From Emcibacter sp048269205 (GTDB lineage Bacteria > Pseudomonadota > Alphaproteobacteria > Sphingomonadales > Emcibacteraceae), in the NCBI RefSeq assembly GCF_048269205.1, contig NZ_JBLXJC010000002.1, forward strand, positions 687,453 through 751,452: 64,000 nt of DNA, read 5' to 3'. Every line of letters begins with the position of its first letter. The first letter of the stretch is position 1. Position numbers and translations under genes: made by a program. This document shows positions 1 to 8,101 of the stretch, in pieces. The notes under the pieces were generated by a model, which was not told the DNA's origin, made no database searches, and saw only the letters and a list, made by a program, of their open reading frames with translations.

Positions 1-223
1 TCTCTGCAAGATACAGCATAATGGCGCCGGATTCAAAAACTGTGAACCCGTCATCATCAATCGCCGGAATTCGCCCGTTGGGATTGATTTTCAGATACCA
101 GGGCTCCTTCTGTTCCCCCTTGCTCAGCATGATCTGGTGAACTTCGTAGGGAAGCCCCATTTCCTCGAGGGTAATGGACGCCTTCCAGCCGTTGGGGGTT
201 TCAGAAGTGTAAAGTTTAATCAT
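1..223 (-). CDS. Glutathione S-transferase, N-terminal part (runs off the window)
   Basis: Only the first 74 or so residues are present; the gene continues beyond base 1. They form the N-terminal thioredoxin-fold GST domain. TPNGWKASI lies near residue 10, NPNGRIPAI carries the cis-proline loop, and the glutathione-binding ESGAI follows. TPNG in place of a catalytic Ser or Tyr is typical of Nu-class (YfcG/YghU/Ure2-like) proteins, which act as glutathione-dependent disulfide reductases or peroxidases. The ATG overlaps the TGA of the upstream PQQ dehydrogenase (ATGA), so the two are probably translationally coupled. The family call is firm. The substrate is unknown, though thiol chemistry linked to the LigF-like GSTs of this locus is plausible. 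Confidence 0.85.
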   Translation of the reverse strand, partial: MIKLYTSETPNGWKASITLEEMGLPYEVHQIMLSKGEQKEPWYLKINPNGRIPAIDDDGFTVFESGAIMLYLAE

Positions 224-2328
224 TCTTTTTGCTCCAGTGCTTTGTCTTCATTGGCTCGCATGATCACATAGTGACGAATGCTCTCGGCCTCTTCTTCAGA
301 GATAACCGGCGCAAAGGACACCATGCCGTTTTCCTTGAGGGCGCCCTCAAGAACGACCATTTTCCAGCTTTCTTCGTCAAACAGCAGTCCGCTACGGCGC
401 AGATCGGGGGTGATCGCACCGCCAATCGCGGAATCACCATGACAGACCCCGCAGAAGCGCCCGAAAAGTTTTCCACCCCCGGCGATCACTTCCGCACTCG
501 CCGTCACTGGCGGCGGGTCAAGCGGCAGTTCAGCGAGAGGGGGAATCGGCGGCAGCGTAGCATCACCGTTCAGTTTAAAGACCAGAAGCCGGCTGATATT
601 ACGTACCGGTCCGGAAATGTCGGACAGTATGCCCGGCGCAATTGCCCAGACACCACCCCAGCCAGCCAGTACGGCCACATACTGCTCGTCACCGATCGTG
701 TAGGTGATCGGGGCTGCTACAATCCCTGTTTGTGCCGGGAAGGACCACAGCTCCTCGCCAGTATCAGATGCATAGGCGGCAAAAATGCTGGCCGCATTGC
801 CCTGGAATACCAGACCGCCGCCGGTCGCCAGAAGACCGCCGTTCCACGGCCCCGGGAAATCAATGCGCCATCGCTCGCTCTGGGTTACCGGATCCCAGGC
901 AATGAGTGCTCCCTTGGTCGCCGCCCGGGCCGCAGCCCGCACTTCCTTGATGGCCGGCATGGCCGCAGCCGCCATATCGATACCGACATTGAAGCCTATT
1001 TCCTCGGGCTCCCAGTCATCAGACGGGAAATAAGGGAATGCGGCAAGCTTGGCCGGAATAAAGACCAGGTTCTGTTCCGGATCATAGGCCATCGGCTGCC
1101 AGTTATGCCCGCCGGTTGCGCCAGGTGAACCAACGAACGGCTTACCAGTTTTGTAATAACGAGCTTCAGGCTTTTCGATGGGACGACCGGTTTCCATATC
1201 GATACCTTCGGCCCAGTTCACCGGCACATAGTTATTGGCGGAAATCAGCTCACCGGTCGCCCGGTCGATGACATAGAAGAAACCGTTTTTCGGCGCCTGC
1301 ATCAGCACCTTGCGCTTTTTCCCGTCAATTTCCATATCCGCCAGCATGATATGCTGGGTGGCTGTAAAGTCCCAGGTTTCCCCCGGGGTAGTCTGATAGT
1401 GCCAGACATATTCGCCGGTCTTCGGGCGCAGGGCCACAACGGAGGACAGATACAGATTGTCGCCACCCTCCGGCGAGCGATAGAGCTGGTTCCAGGGTGA
1501 GCCGTTGCCGACACCAATATAGAGAAGATCAAGTTCAGGATCATAAGCCATGGAATCCCAGACGGTGCCGCCACCACCCAGCTTCCACCATTCGCCACTC
1601 CATGTTTCCAGCGCCTTTTCCAGATATTCCGGCTGAGGGCCGTTGGCCGGATTGTCCGGCACCGTATAGAAGCGCCACAGCTGTTTGCCGCTTTCGGCAT
1701 CATAGGCCGTGATATAACCGCGCACGCCCATTTCCGCACCGCTGTTGCCAATCATCACCATACCGTCAATGGCAATGGGGGCCTGGGTAATGGTGTAATT
1801 TTTGGACTGGTCTACGGTGACCACACTCCAGTTCACCTTGCCGCTTTCCCGATCAAGGGAGATCAGACGACCGTCAAGGGTGCCGAAAAACAGGCTGTCC
1901 CCCCAGGCGGTCATGCCGCGGTTCACCACATCACAACAGCCTTTTACTGCCGTTTCACCGGGCACTTGCGGATCAAACTCCCACAGCATGGCGCCGGTTG
2001 CCCCGTCATAGGCCTTCACCTTGGACCAGGCTGTTGTGAAATAGAGTTTTCCGTCTATGACAAGAGGTGTTGCTTCCTGACCGCGGGCCGTATCCATATC
2101 CGCATACCAGGCCAGGCCGAGTGAAGCGACATTGGAGCGGTTGATCCTGTCGGCCGGGCTGTACCGCTGCTGACTATAGGTCCTGCCATAGGTCATCCAG
2201 CTTGATGTGTTGCCGGCGGCAACGAGCAGGGCCTCGCGGTCTACAGCACCGGAAACCTCTTTTTCACCATCCCCACCGCATCCGGCAAGCAGCAATGCTG
2301 CCATCATCAACAGTTTCTTCATTGTCAT
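220..2328 (-). CDS. PQQ-dependent alcohol dehydrogenase with C-terminal cytochrome c, lipoprotein
   Basis: A quinohaemoprotein alcohol dehydrogenase of about 702 residues that should oxidise an alcohol in the periplasm and pass electrons to its own haem. The N-terminus is a lipoprotein signal ending LLLAGC. The beta-propeller domain carries the adjacent Cys-Cys pair (GCCDVVNRG, near residue 131) that stacks on PQQ, and a WDF catalytic Asp. The C-terminal domain has one haem motif, CGVCH, near residue 610. The residue two after the catalytic Asp is Thr, where lanthanide enzymes have Asp, so a calcium enzyme is inferred. The ATG at 2328 is chosen because GGAGG lies nine bases upstream; 2337 has no spaced site and 2322 is possible. 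It overlaps the downstream GST by ATGA. The substrate may be an aromatic or benzylic alcohol (inference from neighbours). Confidence 0.92.
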   Translation of the reverse strand: MTMKKLLMMAALLLAGCGGDGEKEVSGAVDREALLVAAGNTSSWMTYGRTYSQQRYSPADRINRSNVASLGLAWYADMDTARGQEATPLVIDGKLYFTTAWSKVKAYDGATGAMLWEFDPQVPGETAVKGCCDVVNRGMTAWGDSLFFGTLDGRLISLDRESGKVNWSVVTVDQSKNYTITQAPIAIDGMVMIGNSGAEMGVRGYITAYDAESGKQLWRFYTVPDNPANGPQPEYLEKALETWSGEWWKLGGGGTVWDSMAYDPELDLLYIGVGNGSPWNQLYRSPEGGDNLYLSSVVALRPKTGEYVWHYQTTPGETWDFTATQHIMLADMEIDGKKRKVLMQAPKNGFFYVIDRATGELISANNYVPVNWAEGIDMETGRPIEKPEARYYKTGKPFVGSPGATGGHNWQPMAYDPEQNLVFIPAKLAAFPYFPSDDWEPEEIGFNVGIDMAAAAMPAIKEVRAAARAATKGALIAWDPVTQSERWRIDFPGPWNGGLLATGGGLVFQGNAASIFAAYASDTGEELWSFPAQTGIVAAPITYTIGDEQYVAVLAGWGGVWAIAPGILSDISGPVRNISRLLVFKLNGDATLPPIPPLAELPLDPPPVTASAEVIAGGGKLFGRFCGVCHGDSAIGGAITPDLRRSGLLFDEESWKMVVLEGALKENGMVSFAPVISEEEAESIRHYVIMRANEDKALEQKE

Positions 2329-2480
2329 CCCTTTCATCCTCCCAAAGTCCAGCCCCTAAAATACCCTGCCCGGTGTTTTACGCTTTATCCCTTATTTATC
2401 CTCTTTGCGAATTCCCGACCTGGCCATAAGGCACTTCGGGCCTGCAACACAATACATGCTGCAAGCCCCTCGAGTGGTAA

Positions 2481-3260
2481 TTATCCCCAGCGATTGATTT
2501 CAGGACCGGGCGCCCAGCTTTTTTCCGGCTCCGCCACTGTGGCGCGGGCCAGGGCCTTCTGCACGGAAGGTCTGCCCTTCACACGCTCGAGCCAGGCCAG
2601 TGTCCGCTCTGCATTCTCGAAAGCCGCCGGCACAAGACCGACCATTCCCGCAAGCCAGGCATAGGTTTCCAGATCAGCCATGCTGAAATCACCCATCAAC
2701 CAGTCACGCCCCTCAAGCTGACCTTCCACTTTTTCCACCGCCGCAGAAACCTTGCTTTCGGAATCAGCGATCTGGTCATCGGAAAAGTTACCTTCCCGAA
2801 CCTCGCGCCAGCGCTGCTTGAGATCGTCACTGACGATTTTGCCAATCCGGGCTTCAAAGTCGCTGTCATCCAGATCGCCAAGACGGCCTGTCAGATAGGC
2901 GCGCACCCCGAGAAAAGCCGCCGCCGGGGCCAGCCTTTCGATAATCTGCCGGCACCAGGTCATCACTTCCCAGCAACCGTAGGAGTCCGCGGGCACCAGG
3001 GCAGCCCCCGTACCAACGTCATCGAAATAGCGGGCGATAAAGACGGAGTCCGCAAGCGGCTCGCCATCCACGACCAGAACGGGCCCTTCACCCTCGACGC
3101 TCATATTTACCTCGACACTTTGCTCGCACTTGTCGCCATGCCTTTCAGCCAGCGTGAGATCAATATACACCAGGTCGGCATCAAGATTCTTCTCCGAGAG
3201 CGCAGCAAGAACCGACAGAGAGGGACCATTGGGTTCACCATGATAGAGTTTCATCGTCAT
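2481..3260 (-). CDS. GST-family protein, second member of a LigF-like pair
   Basis: 259 residues with an N-terminal thioredoxin fold and an all-helical C-terminal domain. The C-terminal block around residues 145-200 (FSDDQIADSE, then DWLMGDFSMADLETY) parallels that of the upstream LigF-like GST, so the two are paralogues. The NPxG-x-PA loop of the partner is changed here (VEGEGPVLV), though the proline is kept, so glutathione binding may be altered. The ATG overlaps the upstream stop (TAATG) and has GGGGAG seven bases before it. Such coupling suits a 1:1 heterodimer, as known for the BaeA/BaeB beta-etherase of Novosphingobium. A homodimer or a structural partner cannot be excluded. Confidence 0.8.
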   Translation of the reverse strand: MTMKLYHGEPNGPSLSVLAALSEKNLDADLVYIDLTLAERHGDKCEQSVEVNMSVEGEGPVLVVDGEPLADSVFIARYFDDVGTGAALVPADSYGCWEVMTWCRQIIERLAPAAAFLGVRAYLTGRLGDLDDSDFEARIGKIVSDDLKQRWREVREGNFSDDQIADSESKVSAAVEKVEGQLEGRDWLMGDFSMADLETYAWLAGMVGLVPAAFENAERTLAWLERVKGRPSVQKALARATVAEPEKSWAPGPEINRWG

Positions 3261-4027
3261 TATGCTGCTCCCCGCTCGAGAATTTCCACACGTTTGACCA
3301 TATCGGTCTTGCCCATTCCCCAGATAAATCTGGTAGCCGGACGCTCATAGATTTTCCTGAGCCATTCCATGATATGCGGTGTACGCTGGTCATTGGCCAG
3401 GTCAGGCTGGGACAATGGCAGGGCATATCCCAGGTTAAAGCCGTTGACATCGGCGAGACTATAGCTGTTACTGCCCAGCCACCCGCCTTTGGCGAGCTCG
3501 GCTTCAAGCATGTCGATCCCAACGCCAACACGGCGCTGTGATTCGGCAATTTCCGCATCACTGAAGCTACCATAAATGGCCTTGCGCCAGGCGACCCGGC
3601 GTTCCGGCATGGGAATACGGTCAATGGCGGCTTCAAGCTCGGCCGGGTCCTTGCTGCGCACAGCCGGACCGACAAAAACGCTCCAGCCAATCATGCTGAA
3701 AGACGGGGCAAGCCACTGGTCCATGAATTTCATCCACCAGCGCACCCGAAGCCGCTCGTAAGCATCGGCGGGCATCAGGGCCGGGCCATCAAAGGCTTCA
3801 TCCACATATTCCATGATGGCCGTGGATTCGGTCAGAACCCGATCCCCGTGCAACATGGCAGGAATGGTTCCCTGGGGATTGATCTCCAGATATTCCGGCT
3901 TGTGCTGATCAAAGTTCAGAAGATCGAGGTAATGGCTTTTGAACTCGACTCCCTTTTCCGCCAGAGCAAGCATCGGCTTGCCCGAATTTGCATTCGGTTC
4001 CCAGTGGAACAGTGTGACATCGGTCAT
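3260..4027 (-). CDS. LigF-type glutathione S-transferase (beta-etherase-like)
   Basis: 255 residues, close to the 257 of LigF. The N-terminal domain shows ANSGKPMLALAEKGVEF, INPQGTIPAM with the cis-Pro loop, and TESTAIMEYVDEAF. The helical domain keeps the LigF block SMIGW followed by IPMPERRVAWRKA. LigF cleaves the beta-aryl ether of lignin-derived dimers with glutathione, and that chemistry is inferred here. The start at 4027 is chosen because GGGAGG lies ten bases upstream and the length then matches the family; the frame is open further up. It is followed directly by its overlapping paralogue. The true substrate and stereochemistry are unknown. Confidence 0.85.
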   Translation of the reverse strand: MTDVTLFHWEPNANSGKPMLALAEKGVEFKSHYLDLLNFDQHKPEYLEINPQGTIPAMLHGDRVLTESTAIMEYVDEAFDGPALMPADAYERLRVRWWMKFMDQWLAPSFSMIGWSVFVGPAVRSKDPAELEAAIDRIPMPERRVAWRKAIYGSFSDAEIAESQRRVGVGIDMLEAELAKGGWLGSNSYSLADVNGFNLGYALPLSQPDLANDQRTPHIMEWLRKIYERPATRFIWGMGKTDMVKRVEILERGAA

Positions 4028-4213
4028 ATTTTTTCCGCCTCCCATTGCGGTTCTGGTTTTGCCGGCCTCCGTGCGGCCAATTGATACATTGATATCAAAC
4101 GATTTTTCTTGCCGCAGCAAAGAGGGCGATTGAGAGACAGGGAGGCCTGCACCCGGCTTTTCATCTTACCGGAAGCATCTTGTTCCCTGAGTATTTATCG
4201 CCCTTCCCCGCTA

Positions 4214-4242
4214 TTGACCGGTCGGTCTGATACATGTATTTT
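4214..4242 (+). promoter_or_regulatory. P450 promoter with embedded TetR-type palindrome
   Basis: TTGACC at 4214-4219 and TATTTT at 4237-4242 are separated by 17 bases and lie about 185 bases before the P450 start. The perfect 5-2-5 palindrome GACCGGTCGGTC (4216-4227) overlaps the -35 box. Sequences of the AGACCGACCGGTC form are common TetR-family operators. No TetR gene lies nearby in this region. Confidence 0.45.
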
Positions 4243-4425
4243 AATTTGTGTTACATACAGTTTTTTATACTAACGTGTCAAGCGAATTAGCTTAAAAAAA
4301 GTCAGCATCACAAAGTATTGAAAAGCGGCTTAAACCGGGCCTATTCGAATAAATATAGGGACATTTACGGGGAACAAAAAAAGGCAAAAAAGCCGTCATT
4401 CCCCGACAATTACAGGAGGATTTTC

Positions 4426-5613
4426 ATGCGAATCGAGACACCCCCACACGTCAACCCGGAGCAGGTTGTTGATTTTGATTTCTACCACCCCTGCGAAGCG
4501 GGCGGAGATCCCTTCCTCGCCTGGAAAACACTGCAAGACGGCCCGGAAATGGTCTGGACACCCCATAACGGCGGCCACTGGATCGCCACCCGGGGCGAGC
4601 AGATCAAGGAACTGCTTACGGACTGGAACCAGTTCTCCTCCTCTTGCGCCTTTATCCCCCCATCTCCGGACCGCCCGCGCGGGCTTCCGCTGGAATATGA
4701 CCCACCGGAACATACACCGCTCAAACGGATGCTGGCGCCTGCTTTTCTGCCAAAGGCGATCAGGCACTGGTCAGAGGAGGCCAGAAACCTGGCTGTCGAA
4801 CTTATTGAAGGCTTCAGGGACCGGGGAAAATGCGAATTCATTGAGGAGTTTGCCCAGCAACTCCCGATCATCATCTTCCTCAGAATCCTCGACCTTCCCG
4901 AAGAGGACCGCAAACCGCTGCTTGATTCGGTCAACACCAATCTTAGGCCAGCCAGCGAGGAAGCGCGCGCCAAAAGCCGCGCCTTCATGAACGACTATAT
5001 CGACAGGTTGATTAAAGACCGCCGGGAAAACCCGCGAGAGGAGATTCTCAGCGCGGCCCTCATGACTGAAATTGACGGCAAGCTTCTTGACGATGACATG
5101 GCCCGTGGCCTGACCAGCGGCCTGCTGGGCGGCGGCCTTGATACAGTGGCCTCCTCCATGGGCTGGATGGCTATGTTCCTTGCCCAAAACCCCGGACATC
5201 GCCGGCAGCTTATTGACGACCCCTTACTCATTCCCAATGCCGTGCAGGAGATGCTGCGGCGTTTTTCCATTCCCAATATCGCCCGGGTCGTTCGCGAAGA
5301 TATGGAGTATCATGGCGCCAGCCTGAAAGCGGGAGAGCAGGTGCTCATGTCCGGTTGCCTGCACGCCATGGACCCGGAGATATTCGCAGACCCGATGACG
5401 GTGGACTTTACCCGCAAGAACGCCCCGAGGCACATGAGTTATAGCACCGGCATCCACCGCTGCATAGGCGCCCAGCTGGCCAATCAGGAACTGGGTATTT
5501 TCCTTGAAGAATGGCTGGCCCGGATCCCTGATTTCGGCCTGGATCCGGAGGACCCGCCGGAGATGGTGACCGGCATCGCCCACGGCATCAACCGCTTGCC
5601 GCTGATCTGGTAA
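4426..5613 (+). CDS. Cytochrome P450, CYP101 (P450cam)-like
   Basis: 395 residues, a soluble class I bacterial P450. It matches P450cam along its length: PPHV near the start, NGGHWIATRG (49-58), FSSSCAFIP (70-78), the I-helix GGGLDTV with the acid-alcohol pair Asp239-Thr240, ExxR at 275-278 (EMLRRFS) and the haem loop GIHRCIG with Cys346. It should hydroxylate or demethylate a small hydrophobic molecule. No ferredoxin or reductase is encoded in the window, so redox partners must be elsewhere. ATG 4426 is preferred because AGGAGG sits about six bases before it; the in-frame ATG at 4318 has no such site and no family similarity. It converges on the LigW-like gene. Confidence 0.93.
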   Translation: MRIETPPHVNPEQVVDFDFYHPCEAGGDPFLAWKTLQDGPEMVWTPHNGGHWIATRGEQIKELLTDWNQFSSSCAFIPPSPDRPRGLPLEYDPPEHTPLKRMLAPAFLPKAIRHWSEEARNLAVELIEGFRDRGKCEFIEEFAQQLPIIIFLRILDLPEEDRKPLLDSVNTNLRPASEEARAKSRAFMNDYIDRLIKDRRENPREEILSAALMTEIDGKLLDDDMARGLTSGLLGGGLDTVASSMGWMAMFLAQNPGHRRQLIDDPLLIPNAVQEMLRRFSIPNIARVVREDMEYHGASLKAGEQVLMSGCLHAMDPEIFADPMTVDFTRKNAPRHMSYSTGIHRCIGAQLANQELGIFLEEWLARIPDFGLDPEDPPEMVTGIAHGINRLPLIW

Positions 5614-5614
5614 T

Positions 5615-5655
5615 AAAAAACCGCCTGCTCCCGGCACGTAATGGGAAGCAGGCGG
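5615..5655 (-). terminator. Rho-independent terminator between P450 and decarboxylase
   Basis: CCGCCTGCT (5621-5629) and AGCAGGCGG (5647-5655) form a nine-base stem. On the minus strand it is followed by a run of six T, so it should end the transcript of the decarboxylase gene. It may also slow P450 read-through. Confidence 0.75.
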
Positions 5656-5694
5656 GTGAGTTATTGGCTATACAGCCAGAGGAATCATATTTCC

Positions 5695-6822
5695 TTACAG
5701 CCGGAATACCCTTTCGGCATTTTCCTGCATCAGCATTTTTTTATGTTCCGGACTGATATCCAGACAGTCATAGGCGGCTACCTCGTCCCGTGACTGCTGG
5801 TATGGATAATCCATGGCATAGAGCACCCGGTCAGGGCCAAGAACATCCATGCAGAATTTGATTGCCGGCTCCCACCCTTCACCGCTGGTGGTGATCCATA
5901 TATTCTTTTTGAAATAATAACTTATGGGATGCTTTAACGTCACCGCAGGCTGCCCGCCCCGCATGCCCGGCACCCCGTCCGCATTGGACTGCATCCAGTC
6001 AAAGCGATAGAGGTGCAGCGGCATACATTCCCCCATATGCCCGATCACCAGCCGCAGGTTCGGATATTTGTCAAAAGCCCCGGACAGGATCAGGCCCATG
6101 GTATGAATCCACACATCATGGGGAAAACCACCCAGCGCCCCGATCATGCCCCGGTCTTTGTATGGTTTAGTATACCAGGGCGATGTGGGATGGATGTAGA
6201 GAGCCGCATCATTTGCCTCCAGCGCCGCCAGTATAGGATCAAATTCGGGCTCATCCAGATAGCGGCCTTTCCAGTGGGAATTCAGCACTGCACCATTGAA
6301 ATTCAACTCTTTCATGGCTCGCTCGATTTCCGCCACAGCACCGTCAACATCCTGGGGCTGGAAAGCAGCAAGCGCCGAAAAACGGTCGGGATATCTGGCA
6401 CAGGCCTCGGCGGCAATATCATTGGCCTTGCGGGCGAGCCTGGTACCTTCTTCCGGCTCCAGAACCTGCACACCGGGAGAGGTCAGTAATAGAAGCTGGC
6501 GGTCAATCCCGAATTCATCCATATGGGCGATACGCCTCTCCCCCAGGTCGAAAAGCAGGTCCTGCAGGTCGGGCATATTGGCAAACATACTGGCCATGGC
6601 GAGCGCACCGTCGTCCGAAGCCCGTCCGCTTTTAAACAGGCTGACCTGGGCTTCGACAAGTTCCGGGAAACTCCAGGCTTCCTCGGTGGCGATGCGCTTG
6701 TAGGGAGCATTCCTGTCGATCTCCCCTTTTGCCGGGGCAAGCCCGATACGGCGCCTTACGCCGCGTTCGGGGAGATATCCACGAAGCCCAAACTCACTGC
6801 CATCTGGTAACAGGTCGGACAT
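5695..6822 (-). CDS. Amidohydrolase-family decarboxylase, LigW (5-carboxyvanillate decarboxylase)-like
   Basis: 375 residues of the amidohydrolase-2 family that includes LigW and gamma-resorcylate decarboxylase, metal enzymes that remove a carboxylate from a phenolic ring. Similarity to LigW is strong in RIATEEAW (43-50), LDLGERRIAHMD, LTSPGVQ, GWEPAIKFC and AMDYPYQ. Expected metal ligands are visible: Glu47/48, His211 (LYIHP), His262 (GHMGE) and Asp338. About 40 extra residues precede the conserved start, with ATG 6822 supported by AAGGAG six bases upstream. It heads a minus-strand group after the two SnoaL-like genes. Non-oxidative decarboxylation of an aromatic acid is likely. A hydrolase role within the same superfamily is the alternative. 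Confidence 0.88.
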   Translation of the reverse strand: MSDLLPDGSEFGLRGYLPERGVRRRIGLAPAKGEIDRNAPYKRIATEEAWSFPELVEAQVSLFKSGRASDDGALAMASMFANMPDLQDLLFDLGERRIAHMDEFGIDRQLLLLTSPGVQVLEPEEGTRLARKANDIAAEACARYPDRFSALAAFQPQDVDGAVAEIERAMKELNFNGAVLNSHWKGRYLDEPEFDPILAALEANDAALYIHPTSPWYTKPYKDRGMIGALGGFPHDVWIHTMGLILSGAFDKYPNLRLVIGHMGECMPLHLYRFDWMQSNADGVPGMRGGQPAVTLKHPISYYFKKNIWITTSGEGWEPAIKFCMDVLGPDRVLYAMDYPYQQSRDEVAAYDCLDISPEHKKMLMQENAERVFRL

Positions 6823-6848
6823 TTTCCGCTCCTTCTCTGCCTGCGCTC

Positions 6849-7301
6849 TCAGAACATGCCGTTATCATTGGCAGAGCTCTCCGGCACCGGCTGCAGCACA
6901 TCCCAGTGTTCGGCAATTTTGCAGTCCTCTACCCGAAAGATATCCACCACCGCAAAGCCACGCTCCTCAGGTTTCGGCTGGGCATGCATATGCACGGCAA
7001 CCAGGTCTCCCTCTGCAATGATGCGTTTCACATGGTAGCGGAATTCAGGCTGGGTCCCGAGCCAGCCGCTGAGCGCATCAATGGCGGCCTGACGTCCGTC
7101 AGGGGCGACCGGGTTATGCTGGATATAGTCTTCCCGCACCCAGGCCTCGAAGGCCTCTTTCACCTTGAGCTGGTCATAAAACAGCTTGCCGAAGGCTTCC
7201 ACCACCTGGCGCGGCGTCTTGTCGCAAGAGGCCTTGTCTTCGGCGAAAACAGGCGAAGCGACAACCGCAAGAAGTGAAAGGACCATGGCAAGCCGTTTCA
7301 T
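6849..7301 (-). CDS. Exported SnoaL/NTF2-fold protein
   Basis: 150 residues. A signal peptide (MKRLAMVLSLLAVVASPVFA) precedes a SnoaL-like domain with the typical WVREDYIQHNP, RIIAEGDLVAVH and VVDIFRVEDCKIAEHWDV blocks, so the protein should act in the periplasm. Such folds serve as cyclases, dehydratases or binding proteins. Three ATG codons lie in a row (7307, 7304, 7301); only the last has GAGG at proper spacing (seven bases), so 7301 is chosen. The first ATG overlaps the stop of the preceding SnoaL gene, indicating coupling. The exact reaction is not known. Confidence 0.8.
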   Translation of the reverse strand: MKRLAMVLSLLAVVASPVFAEDKASCDKTPRQVVEAFGKLFYDQLKVKEAFEAWVREDYIQHNPVAPDGRQAAIDALSGWLGTQPEFRYHVKRIIAEGDLVAVHMHAQPKPEERGFAVVDIFRVEDCKIAEHWDVLQPVPESSANDNGMF

Positions 7302-7303
7302 CA

Positions 7304-7999
7304 TCATTCCTCGAACGGTTTATAGGCCTTGCCCATCACCGGGTGAGCGAAATGCATGGGCACGTCATGACGGCTTGGCCAGGTCAGGCGCGGTTCGGGC
7401 AGCAGCTCATCAGGGCCGAGCGGATTGCCGGGGAAGACTTCTACAGCCGGCTGCAGATGGGCATCTGTCTTTGACCAACCCTTTTCATATTCTGCCTGCC
7501 ACTGCACCATGTAATCCAGGCGCTTGATTTTCCACACACCGTTTTCACAGACATAGTCGTTCTCATAGATGCCGGCTTCATAAAACTGTTCGGGCAGACC
7601 CTCGGGCTTATAGTCGCGGCTCTCATGCACGCCGCCCATCAGGATGGCGCGGAAGCGGCCCTTGGCGGTCTTGCGATCGGGCGCCACGGTAATGATGTCC
7701 TGCATCTGGAAATGATCCAGCAGGAAACCGTCTTCCGGACCCGGCTTGCCATGGGTGAAATAATTCTGGAACCATGTTTTGTAGAGGCGGGCGACCCCCT
7801 CTTTACCTTTATAGATTCCGGACAGGAAGATCACTTCCCCGTCATCGGCAAACAGCTGCACCACCTCGTCATACTGGCAGAAGTCAATGTAGTAACCGTA
7901 AGAATAATGAAGCTTGCGGATGGCCTGCATATCTTCAAGGCTGCCCACCCGGCTGGCAAGCGCGTCCAGTTCGGCGCGCAGATCAGAATTGTCAGTCAT
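7304..7999 (-). CDS. Cytosolic SnoaL-like (nuclear transport factor 2 fold) protein
   Basis: 231 residues without a signal peptide. A short N-terminal helical stretch (residues 5-30, LDALASRVGSLEDMQAIRKL) leads into a SnoaL_4-type domain with YYIDFCQYDEVVQLFADDGEVIF, GRFRAILMGG and CENGVWKIKRLDY. Members act as dehydratases, isomerases or small ring hydroxylation partners in aromatic and steroid pathways; the role here cannot be read from sequence. AGGG lies six bases before the ATG. It is the first gene of the minus-strand group 7999 to 5695 and is divergent from the SDR at 8102, sharing an intergenic region that holds an operator-like site. Confidence 0.8.
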   Translation of the reverse strand: MTDNSDLRAELDALASRVGSLEDMQAIRKLHYSYGYYIDFCQYDEVVQLFADDGEVIFLSGIYKGKEGVARLYKTWFQNYFTHGKPGPEDGFLLDHFQMQDIITVAPDRKTAKGRFRAILMGGVHESRDYKPEGLPEQFYEAGIYENDYVCENGVWKIKRLDYMVQWQAEYEKGWSKTDAHLQPAVEVFPGNPLGPDELLPEPRLTWPSRHDVPMHFAHPVMGKAYKPFEE

Positions 8000-8049
8000 A
8001 TTGTCCCTTTTCCCTATATTTTTTTGAGTATCTGGATAATATTAATTTG

Positions 8050-8066
8050 TATGCTACACTAACTAA
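8050..8066. promoter_or_regulatory. Putative MarR-type operator in divergent promoter
   Basis: TATGCT-ACACT-AACTAA lies between the SnoaL gene and the SDR. It is nearly the same as the inverse of the site at 13259-13275 (TATGCT-ACACC-AACAAA), and a weaker form of the 6-5-6 palindrome at 13237-13253. This supports co-regulation of both divergent transcripts. Confidence 0.5.
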
Positions 8067-8101
8067 AAGACAAATCAATATCAATATAGAGAGAAATATT
8101 T

